From assembly GCA_046729855.1 (NCBI GenBank), contig JBKPHM010000023.1, forward strand, positions 1 to 13,485: a stretch of DNA of 13,485 nucleotides, in the 5' to 3' direction. Shown here one piece after another: positions 6,989 through 13,083 of this stretch (positions within the stretch are counted from its first letter, which is position 1; every line of letters begins with the position of its first letter). The notes below the pieces were generated by a model. The model was not told the origin of the DNA, ran no database searches, and worked only from the letters and a program-made list of their open reading frames with translations. Made by a program: the position numbers and the translations under genes. Origin of the DNA: DATHSY01 sp046729855. Lineage in GTDB: Bacteria; Actinomycetota; UBA4738; HRBIN12.

Positions 6989-8167
6989 ATGGCAGATCGA
7001 CGGGTCGAGCGCGAGCAGCGCGTCACGCCCCTGGAGCTGTTCTTCGACCTCGTCGTGGTCTTCGCGATCACCCAGGTCACGCAGTTCATGTCGGACGACC
7101 TCACCTGGTCGGGGCTCGGACGCGGCGTGCTCGTTCTCGCAGCGGTGTGGTGGCTGTGGACGGGCTACGCGTGGCTCACGAACGCGCTCGAGCCCGAGGA
7201 AGGCCTCGTCCGGGCGGGGATGTTCGCGGCCATGGCCTCGATGTTCGTGATCGCGCTCGCCGTCCCGAAGGCGTTCGAGGCGGACGGCGTACTGTTCGGC
7301 GTCGGCTATCTACTCGTGCGACTGATCAACGTCGCGCTCTACGGGGTCGCAGCGAAGCGGGACCCGGACCTGGTTCAGGCCGTCGTGCGACTGTTGCCGT
7401 CGGCCACGCTCGGGCCTCTGATGCTTCTCGCGGCCGGCTTCCTCGACGGCGGCTGGCAGACAGCGCTCTGGGTGATCGCACTCATCGTGATCTACGGAGG
7501 CGCGCTGATCGGTCGCGGCCGAGGCTGGAACATCTCGCCGACGCATTTCGCGGAGCGATACGGGCTCATCGTCATCATCGCGCTCGGCGAGTCAGTCATC
7601 GCGCTCGGCGTGGGAGCAGCACACGACTCCCTCACCCGCGAGCTCGTGACGGCCGCGATCCTCGGCATCGCCGTGATCGTGGCGCTGTGGTGGGCGTACT
7701 TCGATGTCTTGGCCGTGATCGCTCAGCATCAGCTCTCGCAGACGACGGGGACAACGCGCGCCGCGATCGCGCGCGACTACTACAGCTACCTGCACATGCC
7801 GATGATCGCCGGGATCGTCCTGTTCGCGCTCGGCCTGAAGGAGACGATCGCGCACCTCGACGAACCGCTGGCAGCCGTCTCGGCGGTGGCGCTGTGCGGC
7901 GGGCTCTCGCTCAACTTCCTGACACACGTCGTACAGCGTGTGCGTCTCGTCTTCTTGATCCGCCACACGAGCGCGGACCGACCCGGATGGATCGGCCCCG
8001 GCCGGCTCGCGGCAGGCATCGCCATGCTGGCGCTCATCCCGGCCGCGCTCGAGGTCCCGGCGCTCGCCTCCCTCGCCCTCGCGACGTCGGTCTGCGGCGC
8101 GTTGATCGCCTGGGATCTGATCCATTACCGCGAGCACCGCGTCGAGGTGCGACGGGGGCGGCCGTAA
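6989..8167 (+). CDS. ltrA: Low temperature requirement protein A (LtrA) family membrane protein
   Basis: This 392-residue, strongly hydrophobic protein has about ten to twelve membrane segments. Family signatures are clear: RVTPLELFFDLVVVFAITQV at residues 11-30 and HFAERYGLIVIIALGESVIA at 186-205. LtrA was named from a Listeria locus needed for growth at low temperature; its molecular activity is unknown, and the name should not be read as a proven role here. Charged residues inside the second signature (HFAER and GES) suggest a buried functional site. The start is ATG 6989, 2 bp after the DUF2255 stop, with no separate ribosome site, so expression probably depends on the upstream gene. The 3' end faces the convergent nucleotidyltransferase gene across a 129-bp gap in which I see no clear terminator hairpin. 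Confidence 0.9.
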   Translation: MADRRVEREQRVTPLELFFDLVVVFAITQVTQFMSDDLTWSGLGRGVLVLAAVWWLWTGYAWLTNALEPEEGLVRAGMFAAMASMFVIALAVPKAFEADGVLFGVGYLLVRLINVALYGVAAKRDPDLVQAVVRLLPSATLGPLMLLAAGFLDGGWQTALWVIALIVIYGGALIGRGRGWNISPTHFAERYGLIVIIALGESVIALGVGAAHDSLTRELVTAAILGIAVIVALWWAYFDVLAVIAQHQLSQTTGTTRAAIARDYYSYLHMPMIAGIVLFALGLKETIAHLDEPLAAVSAVALCGGLSLNFLTHVVQRVRLVFLIRHTSADRPGWIGPGRLAAGIAMLALIPAALEVPALASLALATSVCGALIAWDLIHYREHRVEVRRGRP

Positions 8168-8296
8168 CCGCCTGGGTTGAAGTCCTTGATGGTCTGAAAC
8201 TGCGGACTCGCTCGTTCCACGGCGTCGGTTTCCGCCCCCGCCCTCGTTCGATCCGGCCGCAGGAAGACCTTCATGCTCGGCGGCAGGCGACGAATC

Positions 8297-9133
8297 TCAA
8301 ACGTCGAACTCGCGCACCGCATCGAGGCGGCGAGATATCAGTCGGTCCAACTCGTCGGGATAGGGGACGTCGTTTTCCGCGGCGACGCGATGCCCAACCT
8401 CGCGGAAGAAGGAGACGACCTCGAGCGCCGCCTGGCGCATCGCCGCCCGTTCGAGTGGGACATACGTCGGTTCGAGCGCCGCGAGCTCCGCGCCGGGGAC
8501 GGCGGTCCCCAGCTTCTCGAACGGCTCATCCTCCGCCTCGATGCCGATGTGGATACGGACGAGGTTCGCACTGGAGCCGCGCAGGCTCTCGAGCTGGCCG
8601 GCGGCCCACCACAGGTCGCCGCGCCCCAGCGCGGCGGTCAGGTGCGAAAGGTCATGCCAGAACCCGGTCAGGATCCGGGTGAGCGACGAGCGCTGCTCCT
8701 CCGGATCTGGCGTGGAGAACGGGAACGATGCCCCGGTCAGAAGACCGCGCTTGTCGATCAACGTCAGGAAGGGTCCGACGTCGAGCCCGTCGAGCGCGCT
8801 TTCGCGCTCGCACAGCAGCTCGCCTTCTGAACCATCCGCAAGGATGAAGTGCACGTTGCTCGGGTGACCGAACGTCTCCATGAACAGCGGCGCACCGAGG
8901 CGCCGGCCGAGGGGCCGGATCAGAGACTCCCGGTCCGTCAGAACGCTATCGAACGCAGCATCGGTCGTGATCGCGCACAGGTCGACGTCGGAGTGCTCGT
9001 CGGCTTCACCGCGGGCATGGGACCCGGTCACCATGGCTGCCACGATCCGGTCATCGGCGGCACACAGCTCGGCGAACCGCCTGATCAGTTCACCGGGATC
9101 CGGCCGGATCTCCGATCCAAACGCGTGGCCCAC
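8297..9133 (-). CDS. Nucleotidyltransferase-domain protein (aminoglycoside adenylyltransferase-like)
   Basis: This 278-residue protein has a DNA polymerase beta-type nucleotidyltransferase motif: VTGSHARGEADEHSDVDL at residues 35-52, with G37-S38 and the metal-binding pair D49 and D51 in the usual G-S-x10-D-x-D spacing. A C-terminal helical region carries FWHDLSHLTAALGRGDLWWAAGQLESLR (158-185), a pattern also seen in ANT(6)-type streptomycin adenylyltransferases and related uncharacterised proteins. It may transfer a nucleotide to a small molecule; resistance cannot be claimed from sequence alone. The start is GTG 9133, with only a weak ribosome site (GGGAAGTGG); no in-frame ATG lies near. 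It follows the small GNAT gene by 81 bp on the same strand and probably belongs to the same transcription unit. Confidence 0.82.
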   Translation of the reverse strand: MGHAFGSEIRPDPGELIRRFAELCAADDRIVAAMVTGSHARGEADEHSDVDLCAITTDAAFDSVLTDRESLIRPLGRRLGAPLFMETFGHPSNVHFILADGSEGELLCERESALDGLDVGPFLTLIDKRGLLTGASFPFSTPDPEEQRSSLTRILTGFWHDLSHLTAALGRGDLWWAAGQLESLRGSSANLVRIHIGIEAEDEPFEKLGTAVPGAELAALEPTYVPLERAAMRQAALEVVSFFREVGHRVAAENDVPYPDELDRLISRRLDAVREFDV

Positions 9134-9214
9134 AGGATCACCACTTCCCGCTCGTGATGGCCGCGAGGAACGTCATGAGCCGCTCCATCCGCTCGCACGC
9201 AGGGCCGGGCGGCG

Positions 9215-9661
9215 TCACTGGGCTCGATCGTCGTCGAGGGTGTACTCGTACATCGCCTGCGGTGTGCCGTCCCATGCTCCGCCAGTCGCCTTGTACAAAG
9301 CCATGGCCGGACGGTTGCCTTCATCGGTCAACACCCATATCTCCGAACACCCGAGTTCGCGGCCGAGCTGCTTGAGCTCTTCGACCAGTGCTCTGGCGAC
9401 CCCGCCGCGCCGCGCCTCCTCGAGCACGCCGATCTCATTCAGGAACAGCTCCGCTCGCTTGTCCGGGTGGAAGACCTCGACGGCCGATATGAATCCGGCC
9501 GGTCGATCATCGAGGTACCCGAGAAGCAGATGATGCCGTTCGTCCGCGAGGAATCGGGAGACCTCTTCGGGACGGAGCACGTCATCGAATGCGGGCTCGA
9601 ACCTGTCGATCTCGTCCCTGTCGGCGAGGCTCGCCCGCCGAACCGATACGACACGCGACAC
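9215..9661 (-). CDS. GNAT-family N-acetyltransferase (AAC(3)-I-like)
   Basis: This 148-residue single GNAT domain has its acetyl-CoA loop at FLNEIGVLEEARRGGVARALVEEL (73-96), where the usual R-x-x-G-x-G/A appears as R-R-G-G-V-A. It is followed by IWVLTDEGNRPAMALYKATGG (108-128), the pattern found in the AAC(3)-I group of gentamicin acetyltransferases and in many unrelated-function relatives. It would transfer acetyl from acetyl-CoA to an amine; the acceptor is unknown. The start is GTG 9661, supported by a TAGGGT box ending 6 nt upstream, which suggests a leaderless transcript. The stop overlaps a tiny GTG-started frame, and the nucleotidyltransferase follows 81 bp later. The gene appears intact. 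Confidence 0.83.
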   Translation of the reverse strand: MSRVVSVRRASLADRDEIDRFEPAFDDVLRPEEVSRFLADERHHLLLGYLDDRPAGFISAVEVFHPDKRAELFLNEIGVLEEARRGGVARALVEELKQLGRELGCSEIWVLTDEGNRPAMALYKATGGAWDGTPQAMYEYTLDDDRAQ

Positions 9662-9667
9662 TTTTCA

Positions 9668-9673
9668 ACCCTA
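9668..9673 (-). promoter_or_regulatory. Leaderless-type -10 box of the small GNAT gene
   Basis: On the minus strand TAGGGT is followed by 6 nt (TGAAAA) and the GTG start at 9661. TANNNT placed 6-7 nt before a start codon is the usual arrangement for leaderless transcripts in actinobacteria. No good -35 box is visible. Confidence 0.45.
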
Positions 9674-9732
9674 TCGCTATCGCCGACGCTCCGTACCGGC
9701 GGCGCGTCCACGACGACGCGAGCGGCGCACGT

Positions 9733-10131
9733 TCAGAGATCGAACTCGGACAGTTCGTCCTCGAGATCGCGTTTGATCCTGTCGGGAGAAACAGCGACGC
9801 CTCGATCATCTGGCGTTTGGAAGATGGCGACCCCGAATCCCTGTTCCGAGAGCTGAGGGATCCACGCCTCGACCCACTCGTCGATGTCGATCGCCTTCGG
9901 GGACCCATCGGCCCACGCTCCCGCCGAGCATGCCTCTGCGAATCGTGGATGCGGCCATACCGGGAGGAACGTCTGGCCATCATCATCTTCGGCCATCACC
10001 CATCCGCCATCGCCATGAAGCCCCCAGAGCTCGCCATGACCCGCGGACCGCTTGACGAAGTACTCGTAGCGCCGCGACGCGGCCAGTGCGAGAACGTTCT
10101 CAAACTCGATGTCGTTCACTTCCCAGCTCAT
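9733..10131 (-). CDS. DUF2750 domain-containing protein
   Basis: This 132-residue acidic protein begins MSWEVNDIEFENVLALAASRRYEYFVKRSAGHGELWGL and continues GDGGWVMAEDDDGQTFLPVWPHPRFAEACSAGAW, the recognisable DUF2750 pattern. It then reads PKAIDIDEWVEAWIPQLSEQGFGVAIFQTP and ends VSPDRIKRDLEDELSEFDL. The biochemical role is unknown; members are small cytoplasmic proteins often found next to mobile or immunity-type genes, but nothing here shows a partner. The start is ATG 10131, fixed by GGAG 7 nt upstream; the frame is open further upstream to 10317, but that part overlaps the divergent dehydrogenase start and has no family similarity. The small GNAT gene follows 71 bp downstream but seems to have its own promoter. 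Confidence 0.8.
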   Translation of the reverse strand: MSWEVNDIEFENVLALAASRRYEYFVKRSAGHGELWGLHGDGGWVMAEDDDGQTFLPVWPHPRFAEACSAGAWADGSPKAIDIDEWVEAWIPQLSEQGFGVAIFQTPDDRGVAVSPDRIKRDLEDELSEFDL

Positions 10132-10266
10132 GCCGCATCTCCGGAAACGCGCCCGCTCCGACGAAGATAGGACGGATGGCGGGTCTGTGGGTAGCCACGA
10201 TGACCGCTCGAGGCCGACAGTGCGGTCTCGACGGTTGGGGCTCGTGGCAGCGGGAAGGACGAACTG

Positions 10267-10856
10267 ATGCGTGGCGTGGCGATGCATGCGCCGGGTGATG
10301 TTCGTGTCGAGCACCACCCGGAGATCGTCGAGCCGACCGACGCCATCGTCCGGCTAGCCGCGACGTGTATCCCTGTGGTTCAGATCTGTGGCCCTATCGA
10401 GGCATCCAGACCTTCGAGTGGCCGGCGCCCATGGGTCACGAGTACGCCGGGATCGTTCAGAGGTTGGCGCAGAGGTCAGAACGATCGAGCCGGGCCAGTT
10501 CGTGATCGGCTCGTTCTTCGCCTGCGACAACACGTGCGAGATCTGCGAAGCCGACTACCAGAGCTCGTGCATCCAACGTCAGCCGGTCGGCGCCGAGGGT
10601 GCGCACGCCGAGCTCCTACGCGTTCCGCTCGCCGACGGCACGCTCGTCGCGACGCCGGCTCTCCCCGCCGAGGACGTCGTCCCGAGCCTCCTCGCCGCCT
10701 TCGACGTGCTGGGTACCGGCTGGTTCGGAGCGGTCGCCGCTGAGGTGCGCCCCCCCGGGCAAGACGGTTGGGGTGGTCGGGGACGGTGCCGTCGGTCTCC
10801 TCGCCGCAGGCGCGCCTACTCTCCACCCTCTCGATCCGCGGACCCAAGCGCCGTAG
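10267..10856 (+). pseudogene. Zinc-dependent alcohol dehydrogenase, disrupted and truncated
   Basis: Pieces in different frames join into the N-terminal part of a medium-chain zinc dehydrogenase. MRGVAMHAPGDVRVE through LAATCI is followed, one base short near 10372, by CGSDLWPYRGIQTFEWPAPMGHEYAGIVQ. One missing base near 10461 leads to EVGAEVRTIEPGQFV through FGAVAAEV. One extra C in the seven-C run at 10750-10756 then leads to PGKTVGVVGDGAVGLLAA. The catalytic-zinc Cys and GHE motif and the four structural-zinc cysteines (CDNTCEICEADYQSSC) are all readable. After GDGAVGLLAA the sequence turns non-homologous and stops at 10854-10856, so more than half of the usual ~340 residues is missing. 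The start ATG 10267 has a good ribosome site (GGAAGGA, 7 nt away). The gene cannot make a working enzyme as written. Confidence 0.85.
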
Positions 10857-10865
10857 ACGTAGACC
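10825..10865 (+). repeat. Intergenic ~40-bp direct repeat, copy A
   Basis: This copy shares the 15-bp block ACCCTCTCGATCCGC with copies B and D, followed by a centre with AAGCGCC and an end GTAGACC. It is one base longer than the others. It begins about 12 bp after similarity of the truncated dehydrogenase ends, and its first half supplies that frame's last codons and stop. It lies 41 bp upstream of the lipoprotein promoter. Confidence 0.75.
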
Positions 10866-10905
10866 GAACGCCTAACTCGCCTCTGCCCACGCCCTGATGG
10901 TTCGC

Positions 10906-10935
10906 TTGAAAGCGCTGCCACCTGGGACGTACCTT
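10906..10935 (+). promoter_or_regulatory. Promoter of the lipoprotein gene
   Basis: TTGAAA at 10906-10911 and TACCTT at 10930-10935 are 18 bp apart, and the ATG at 10942 follows after 6 nt. This is a good sigma-70-type promoter placed to give a leaderless mRNA. It also supports starting the gene at 10942 instead of 10897, which would lie upstream of the -10 box. Confidence 0.55.
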
Positions 10936-10941
10936 CGCTTC

Positions 10942-11487
10942 ATGAGGGCTCGCGTCGTAAGCGCGGTCGCCGGAGTGGCAATCCTGGTCGTGGCGTGTTC
11001 TCCGGAACCGCCGCCCTCCTCGAGCCGTACGCCCCCTCTCGCGGCCTCCTCGGTATCGCCATCGCACGAGGTGCCCGAACCTGCGGTGGATCTGCCCGCC
11101 GAAGGCGAAGGGATGTGGGTGGCTTCGCAGACGCCGTTCTTCGTCGCGTGCCCTATCGAGAGGGGGATGGTCCGACTGACCGAGGACGTGGCGGAAGACG
11201 CCGCGACCGCCTATCTCGCCTCGTCAGGGAGAGAGCGTGAGAGGCTGCTCGATCCCGCAGCCGCAGCCAACGGAGTGGCCGGATCCGGCGGCGGCTCAGG
11301 GCGGATGCGGGTGCTCGACGTGCGCAGGAGCACGAATGATCCCATCGTCAGACATGCCTGTGGCCGGGGAACTGCGTCGAAGACGTGGCGCGTGACGGTG
11401 GACGACGGAACGATCAGCGCGAGTATGGACTTCTGGTTGTTCGTAGTCGGCCGGCGAGACGGCGCGAAGGTCTGGGCAAAGTACTGA
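10942..11487 (+). CDS. Putative lipoprotein of unknown function
   Basis: From ATG 10942 the protein has 181 residues and starts MRARVVSAVAGVAILVVACS, a classic lipoprotein signal: short basic start, hydrophobic core, and lipobox VVAC with the lipidated Cys at residue 19. A Pro/Ser-rich linker (PEPPPSSSRTPPLAAS) follows, then a soluble domain of about 130 residues (MWVASQTPFFVACPIERGMV to KVWAKY) that I do not recognise. It is probably attached to the outer face of the cytoplasmic membrane. The longer frame from 10897 would bury the signal sequence and has no ribosome site, so it is less likely. The gene is a single unit between repeat copies A and B with its own promoter. Confidence 0.75.
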   Translation: MRARVVSAVAGVAILVVACSPEPPPSSSRTPPLAASSVSPSHEVPEPAVDLPAEGEGMWVASQTPFFVACPIERGMVRLTEDVAEDAATAYLASSGRERERLLDPAAAANGVAGSGGGSGRMRVLDVRRSTNDPIVRHACGRGTASKTWRVTVDDGTISASMDFWLFVVGRRDGAKVWAKY

Positions 11488-11526
11488 ACAGCGGAGCATA
11501 AGGCTGCCTCAGTCCGACACCTAACG

Positions 11527-11566
11527 ACCCTCTCGATCCGCCGACAACGTTCCTTAGCCGTAGGCG
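11527..11566 (+). repeat. Intergenic ~40-bp direct repeat, copy B
   Basis: It begins with ACCCTCTCGATCCGC and continues GACAACGTTCCTTA then GCCGTAG; by my count it matches copy C at 32 of 39 positions and copy D at 32 of 39. It sits between two convergent 3' ends: the lipoprotein stop 39 bp to the left and the GNAT stop 22 bp to the right. Confidence 0.75.
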
Positions 11567-11588
11567 TGCGGCGGAGTCGGAGCCGGGC

Positions 11589-12146
11589 TTACTGCCGTGA
11601 GGCCCATTCCTCGCGCGTGACGGCGTACCCGACCGAATCCCTGCGTTCCCCATCCGAGGCGAGATGATGGCCGGGTCGGATGTCACCCCTCCTCAGCCCG
11701 GCGGTCTCAAGGAGCGATGCTGCAGCGGCGTTCTCGAGAGCGGGATCCGCCTCGATCCTGTCGAGCCCGAGGCTTCCGAACCCGAAGTCGACAGCCATCC
11801 TGGCCGCTTCTGTTCCGATGCGGCGACTCCACCACTCGGGGTGAAGGAGAACGCGAAGCGATCCGACGTGCGCATCCGCGTCCTCGATCCGGATCCCACC
11901 AGACCCTGCAACCTCTCCTGACTCCAGGTCCACGATCGCCATGAGGTACTCCGTCCGGGGAACGACTGCGGCGGTCTCCCGGGCCATCCGAACGAATCCC
12001 GCCGCCGCCTCTGCATCGGCCGGACCCCGCCAGGTCGTGTATCGGAGGACGCTGGGTGCGCCGATGACGCGAGCGATCGTTTCCACGTCGCGCGGTTCAA
12101 TCTCGCGAATCTCGATGTTCTTCCCGCGCAGGGTCACCGGGTACAT
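11589..12146 (-). CDS. RimJ/RimL-type GNAT N-acetyltransferase (intact paralogue)
   Basis: This 185-residue GNAT opens MYPVTLRGKNIEIREIEPRD and carries VLRYTTWRGPAD (33-44), VPRTEYLMAIVDLESGEVAG (62-81) and LLHPEWWSRRIGTEAARMAV (100-119). It matches the frameshifted gene at 5877-6435 over its full length with no gaps, roughly 70% identical by eye. The acetyl-CoA loop differs: position 109 is Arg (SRRIG) where the other copy has Gly (NRGIG). That Gly is normally important for pyrophosphate binding, so activity may be altered. The acceptor is unknown. The gene points leftward inside a module bounded by repeats B and C and has a TAAGCT box 6 nt before its ATG, suggesting a leaderless mRNA. Confidence 0.85.
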   Translation of the reverse strand: MYPVTLRGKNIEIREIEPRDVETIARVIGAPSVLRYTTWRGPADAEAAAGFVRMARETAAVVPRTEYLMAIVDLESGEVAGSGGIRIEDADAHVGSLRVLLHPEWWSRRIGTEAARMAVDFGFGSLGLDRIEADPALENAAAASLLETAGLRRGDIRPGHHLASDGERRDSVGYAVTREEWASRQ

Positions 12147-12152
12147 GGCCGC

Positions 12153-12158
12153 AGCTTA
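12153..12158 (-). promoter_or_regulatory. Leaderless-type -10 box of the intact GNAT gene
   Basis: On the minus strand TAAGCT is followed by 6 nt (GCGGCC) and the ATG at 12146. The spacing is the same as for the lipoprotein gene and the small GNAT gene. No convincing -35 box is seen. Repeat copy C starts 21 bp further upstream of the gene. Confidence 0.45.
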
Positions 12159-12179
12159 CGCCCCGGCTGGCAACCATAC

Positions 12180-12219
12180 ACCCGCTCGGACGGCGGACAA
12201 CGTTCCTTATCCGTAGACC
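12180..12219 (+). repeat. Intergenic ~40-bp direct repeat, copy C
   Basis: This is the most diverged copy in its first half (ACCCGCTCGGACGGC) but is identical to copy B over GACAACGTTCCTTA and ends CCGTAGACC. It lies between the divergent starts of the intact GNAT gene and the P-loop kinase gene. Confidence 0.7.
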
Positions 12220-12329
12220 GGCCCACCTCAGGGGGAGCAGCCTTGTTCACCCGAGGTCCCTCTTTGACGCGACATGGCGTGTGCCGTGGCCGCGCGATCA
12301 TCCGGTCGGGCGCGTTCCCGCCGGTCCCC

Positions 12330-12335
12330 TAGACT
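12330..12335 (+). promoter_or_regulatory. Leaderless-type -10 box of the P-loop kinase gene
   Basis: TAGACT is followed by 7 nt (CGGAGCC) and GTG 12343. This supports a start at 12343 instead of the longer frame from 12274. A GGAG within those 7 nt could alternatively serve GTG 12349. No -35 box is visible. Confidence 0.4.
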
Positions 12336-12342
12336 CGGAGCC

Positions 12343-12849
12343 GTGCTCGTGATTGCGAACGGCGCTCCGGGGGCCGGAAAGACGACCCTCGCAAGACCCC
12401 TGGCTCGCGCGCTTGGGTTGCCCCTGATCAGCAAAGACCCAATCACGGAGGCGATTGCCGACGTCCTTGGACCTTCCGGCGACCTGCAATGGTCGAGCCG
12501 GTTGGGAGCCGCAGCGTTTGAGGTGATGTGGGCGATCGCTCGCGAGACAGTTGACTCTGTCCTCGAGGGGAACTTCGGTCCCGAGTCGGTCGAGCACATA
12601 TTGACGCTTCCGGCACGACCTATCGAAATCTATTGCTCGTGCCGGACGGACGACGTACTCCGGCGGTTCCGTGAGCGAGCTCCCGGCAGACATCCCATTC
12701 ACCTGGGTCTGGCTCACCATGATCGCCTGAAGGATCGGGTCGCCACCGTACCGCCTTCCCCGCTGAACATCGGTCCCGTGCTCGAAGTTGATACATCAGA
12801 GCCAGTCGATATAGGCGTGGTCGAGGCGTGGGTGCGCGAGCAAGCCTGA
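12343..12849 (+). CDS. P-loop kinase-like AAA family protein
   Basis: From GTG 12343 the protein has 168 residues and begins VLVIANGAPGAGKTTLARPL, with a Walker A motif GAPGAGKT at residues 7-14. LISKDPITEAIADVLG follows, as in small kinases of the AAA_33/gluconate-kinase-like group, then a lid-like basic segment RRFRERAPGRHPIHLG. A conserved-looking VLEVDTSEPVDIG precedes the C-terminus, as in many single-domain NTP-dependent small-molecule kinases. The phosphate acceptor cannot be told. The frame extends upstream to 12274, but that Arg-rich part lies across the promoter box and has no family similarity; GTG 12349 is the other plausible start, with GGAG 8 nt away. It is the first gene of the module between repeats C and D. 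Confidence 0.8.
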   Translation: MLVIANGAPGAGKTTLARPLARALGLPLISKDPITEAIADVLGPSGDLQWSSRLGAAAFEVMWAIARETVDSVLEGNFGPESVEHILTLPARPIEIYCSCRTDDVLRRFRERAPGRHPIHLGLAHHDRLKDRVATVPPSPLNIGPVLEVDTSEPVDIGVVEAWVREQA

Positions 12850-13067
12850 CTCAGTCTGCGGGCGCAGCCGCCGCTCTAAGCGAGTGGCCGGACCCGAAAA
12901 CCGACGGCCTGGACGCCGTGCGAGAGTACACGGCACGCTACGGCGGGCTCGCGGACCAGCCGCTGCCGACGGACCTCGACTTCCCGCACGACGACATCTC
13001 CGCTGACGAGTTCGAGGATGTGTGGCGCAACGCTCGGGCGAATCTCGAGGACGGCCCGCGCAGGTAG
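12828..13067 (+). CDS. Small acidic protein of unknown function (start uncertain)
   Basis: The frame encodes up to 79 residues. The convincing part is the last 60 or so (EWPDPKTDGLDAVREYTARYGG then LPTDLDFPHDDISADEFEDVWRNARANLEDG), which is strongly acidic, Asp-rich and protein-like. I do not recognise a family. The first 16 or so residues overlap the kinase 3' end in another frame and the sequence just after it, and are low complexity (SAGAAAALS), so the true start is doubtful; no ATG lies in this frame. It may be a short protein with a non-standard start, or the C-terminal remnant of a gene cut at about 12870, where a 20-bp motif shared with 5869-5888 lies. It ends 16 bp before repeat copy D. 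Confidence 0.5.
   Translation: MGARASLTQSAGAAAALSEWPDPKTDGLDAVREYTARYGGLADQPLPTDLDFPHDDISADEFEDVWRNARANLEDGPRR
12868..12887 (+). repeat. 20-bp motif, copy 2
   Basis: This is the second copy of the motif at 5869-5888, with one difference (AGCGA in place of AGCGG, which weakens the palindrome). It lies 18 bp after the kinase stop codon, exactly where the convincing part of the small acidic protein begins. Confidence 0.4.
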
Positions 13068-13083
13068 CGCAAGGACGACAGCC

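Noticed and set aside
8125..8322. 65-codon minus-strand frame over the ltrA/nucleotidyltransferase gap
   Set aside because: It overlaps the ends of both real genes, has no recognisable motif or ribosome site, and the gap of 129 bp is better described as empty.
7147..8682. 511-codon plus-strand frame overlapping ltrA
   Set aside because: It is an Arg-rich out-of-frame reading of ltrA and of the antisense of the nucleotidyltransferase gene.
8297..9661. Aminoglycoside resistance genes
   Set aside because: Both the nucleotidyltransferase and the small GNAT only share family-level motifs with resistance enzymes; the acceptor cannot be read from sequence.
9668..9705. Possible fifth, diverged copy of the 40-bp repeat (ACCCTATCG then GCCGAC)
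   Set aside because: Only short blocks match and gaps are needed; the sequence is also explained as the promoter of the small GNAT gene.
10825..10850. tRNA 3' end (TCGATCCGCGGACCCA resembles a T-loop plus CCA end)
   Set aside because: No T-stem or acceptor-stem pairing and no upstream cloverleaf; the other copies lose the resemblance.
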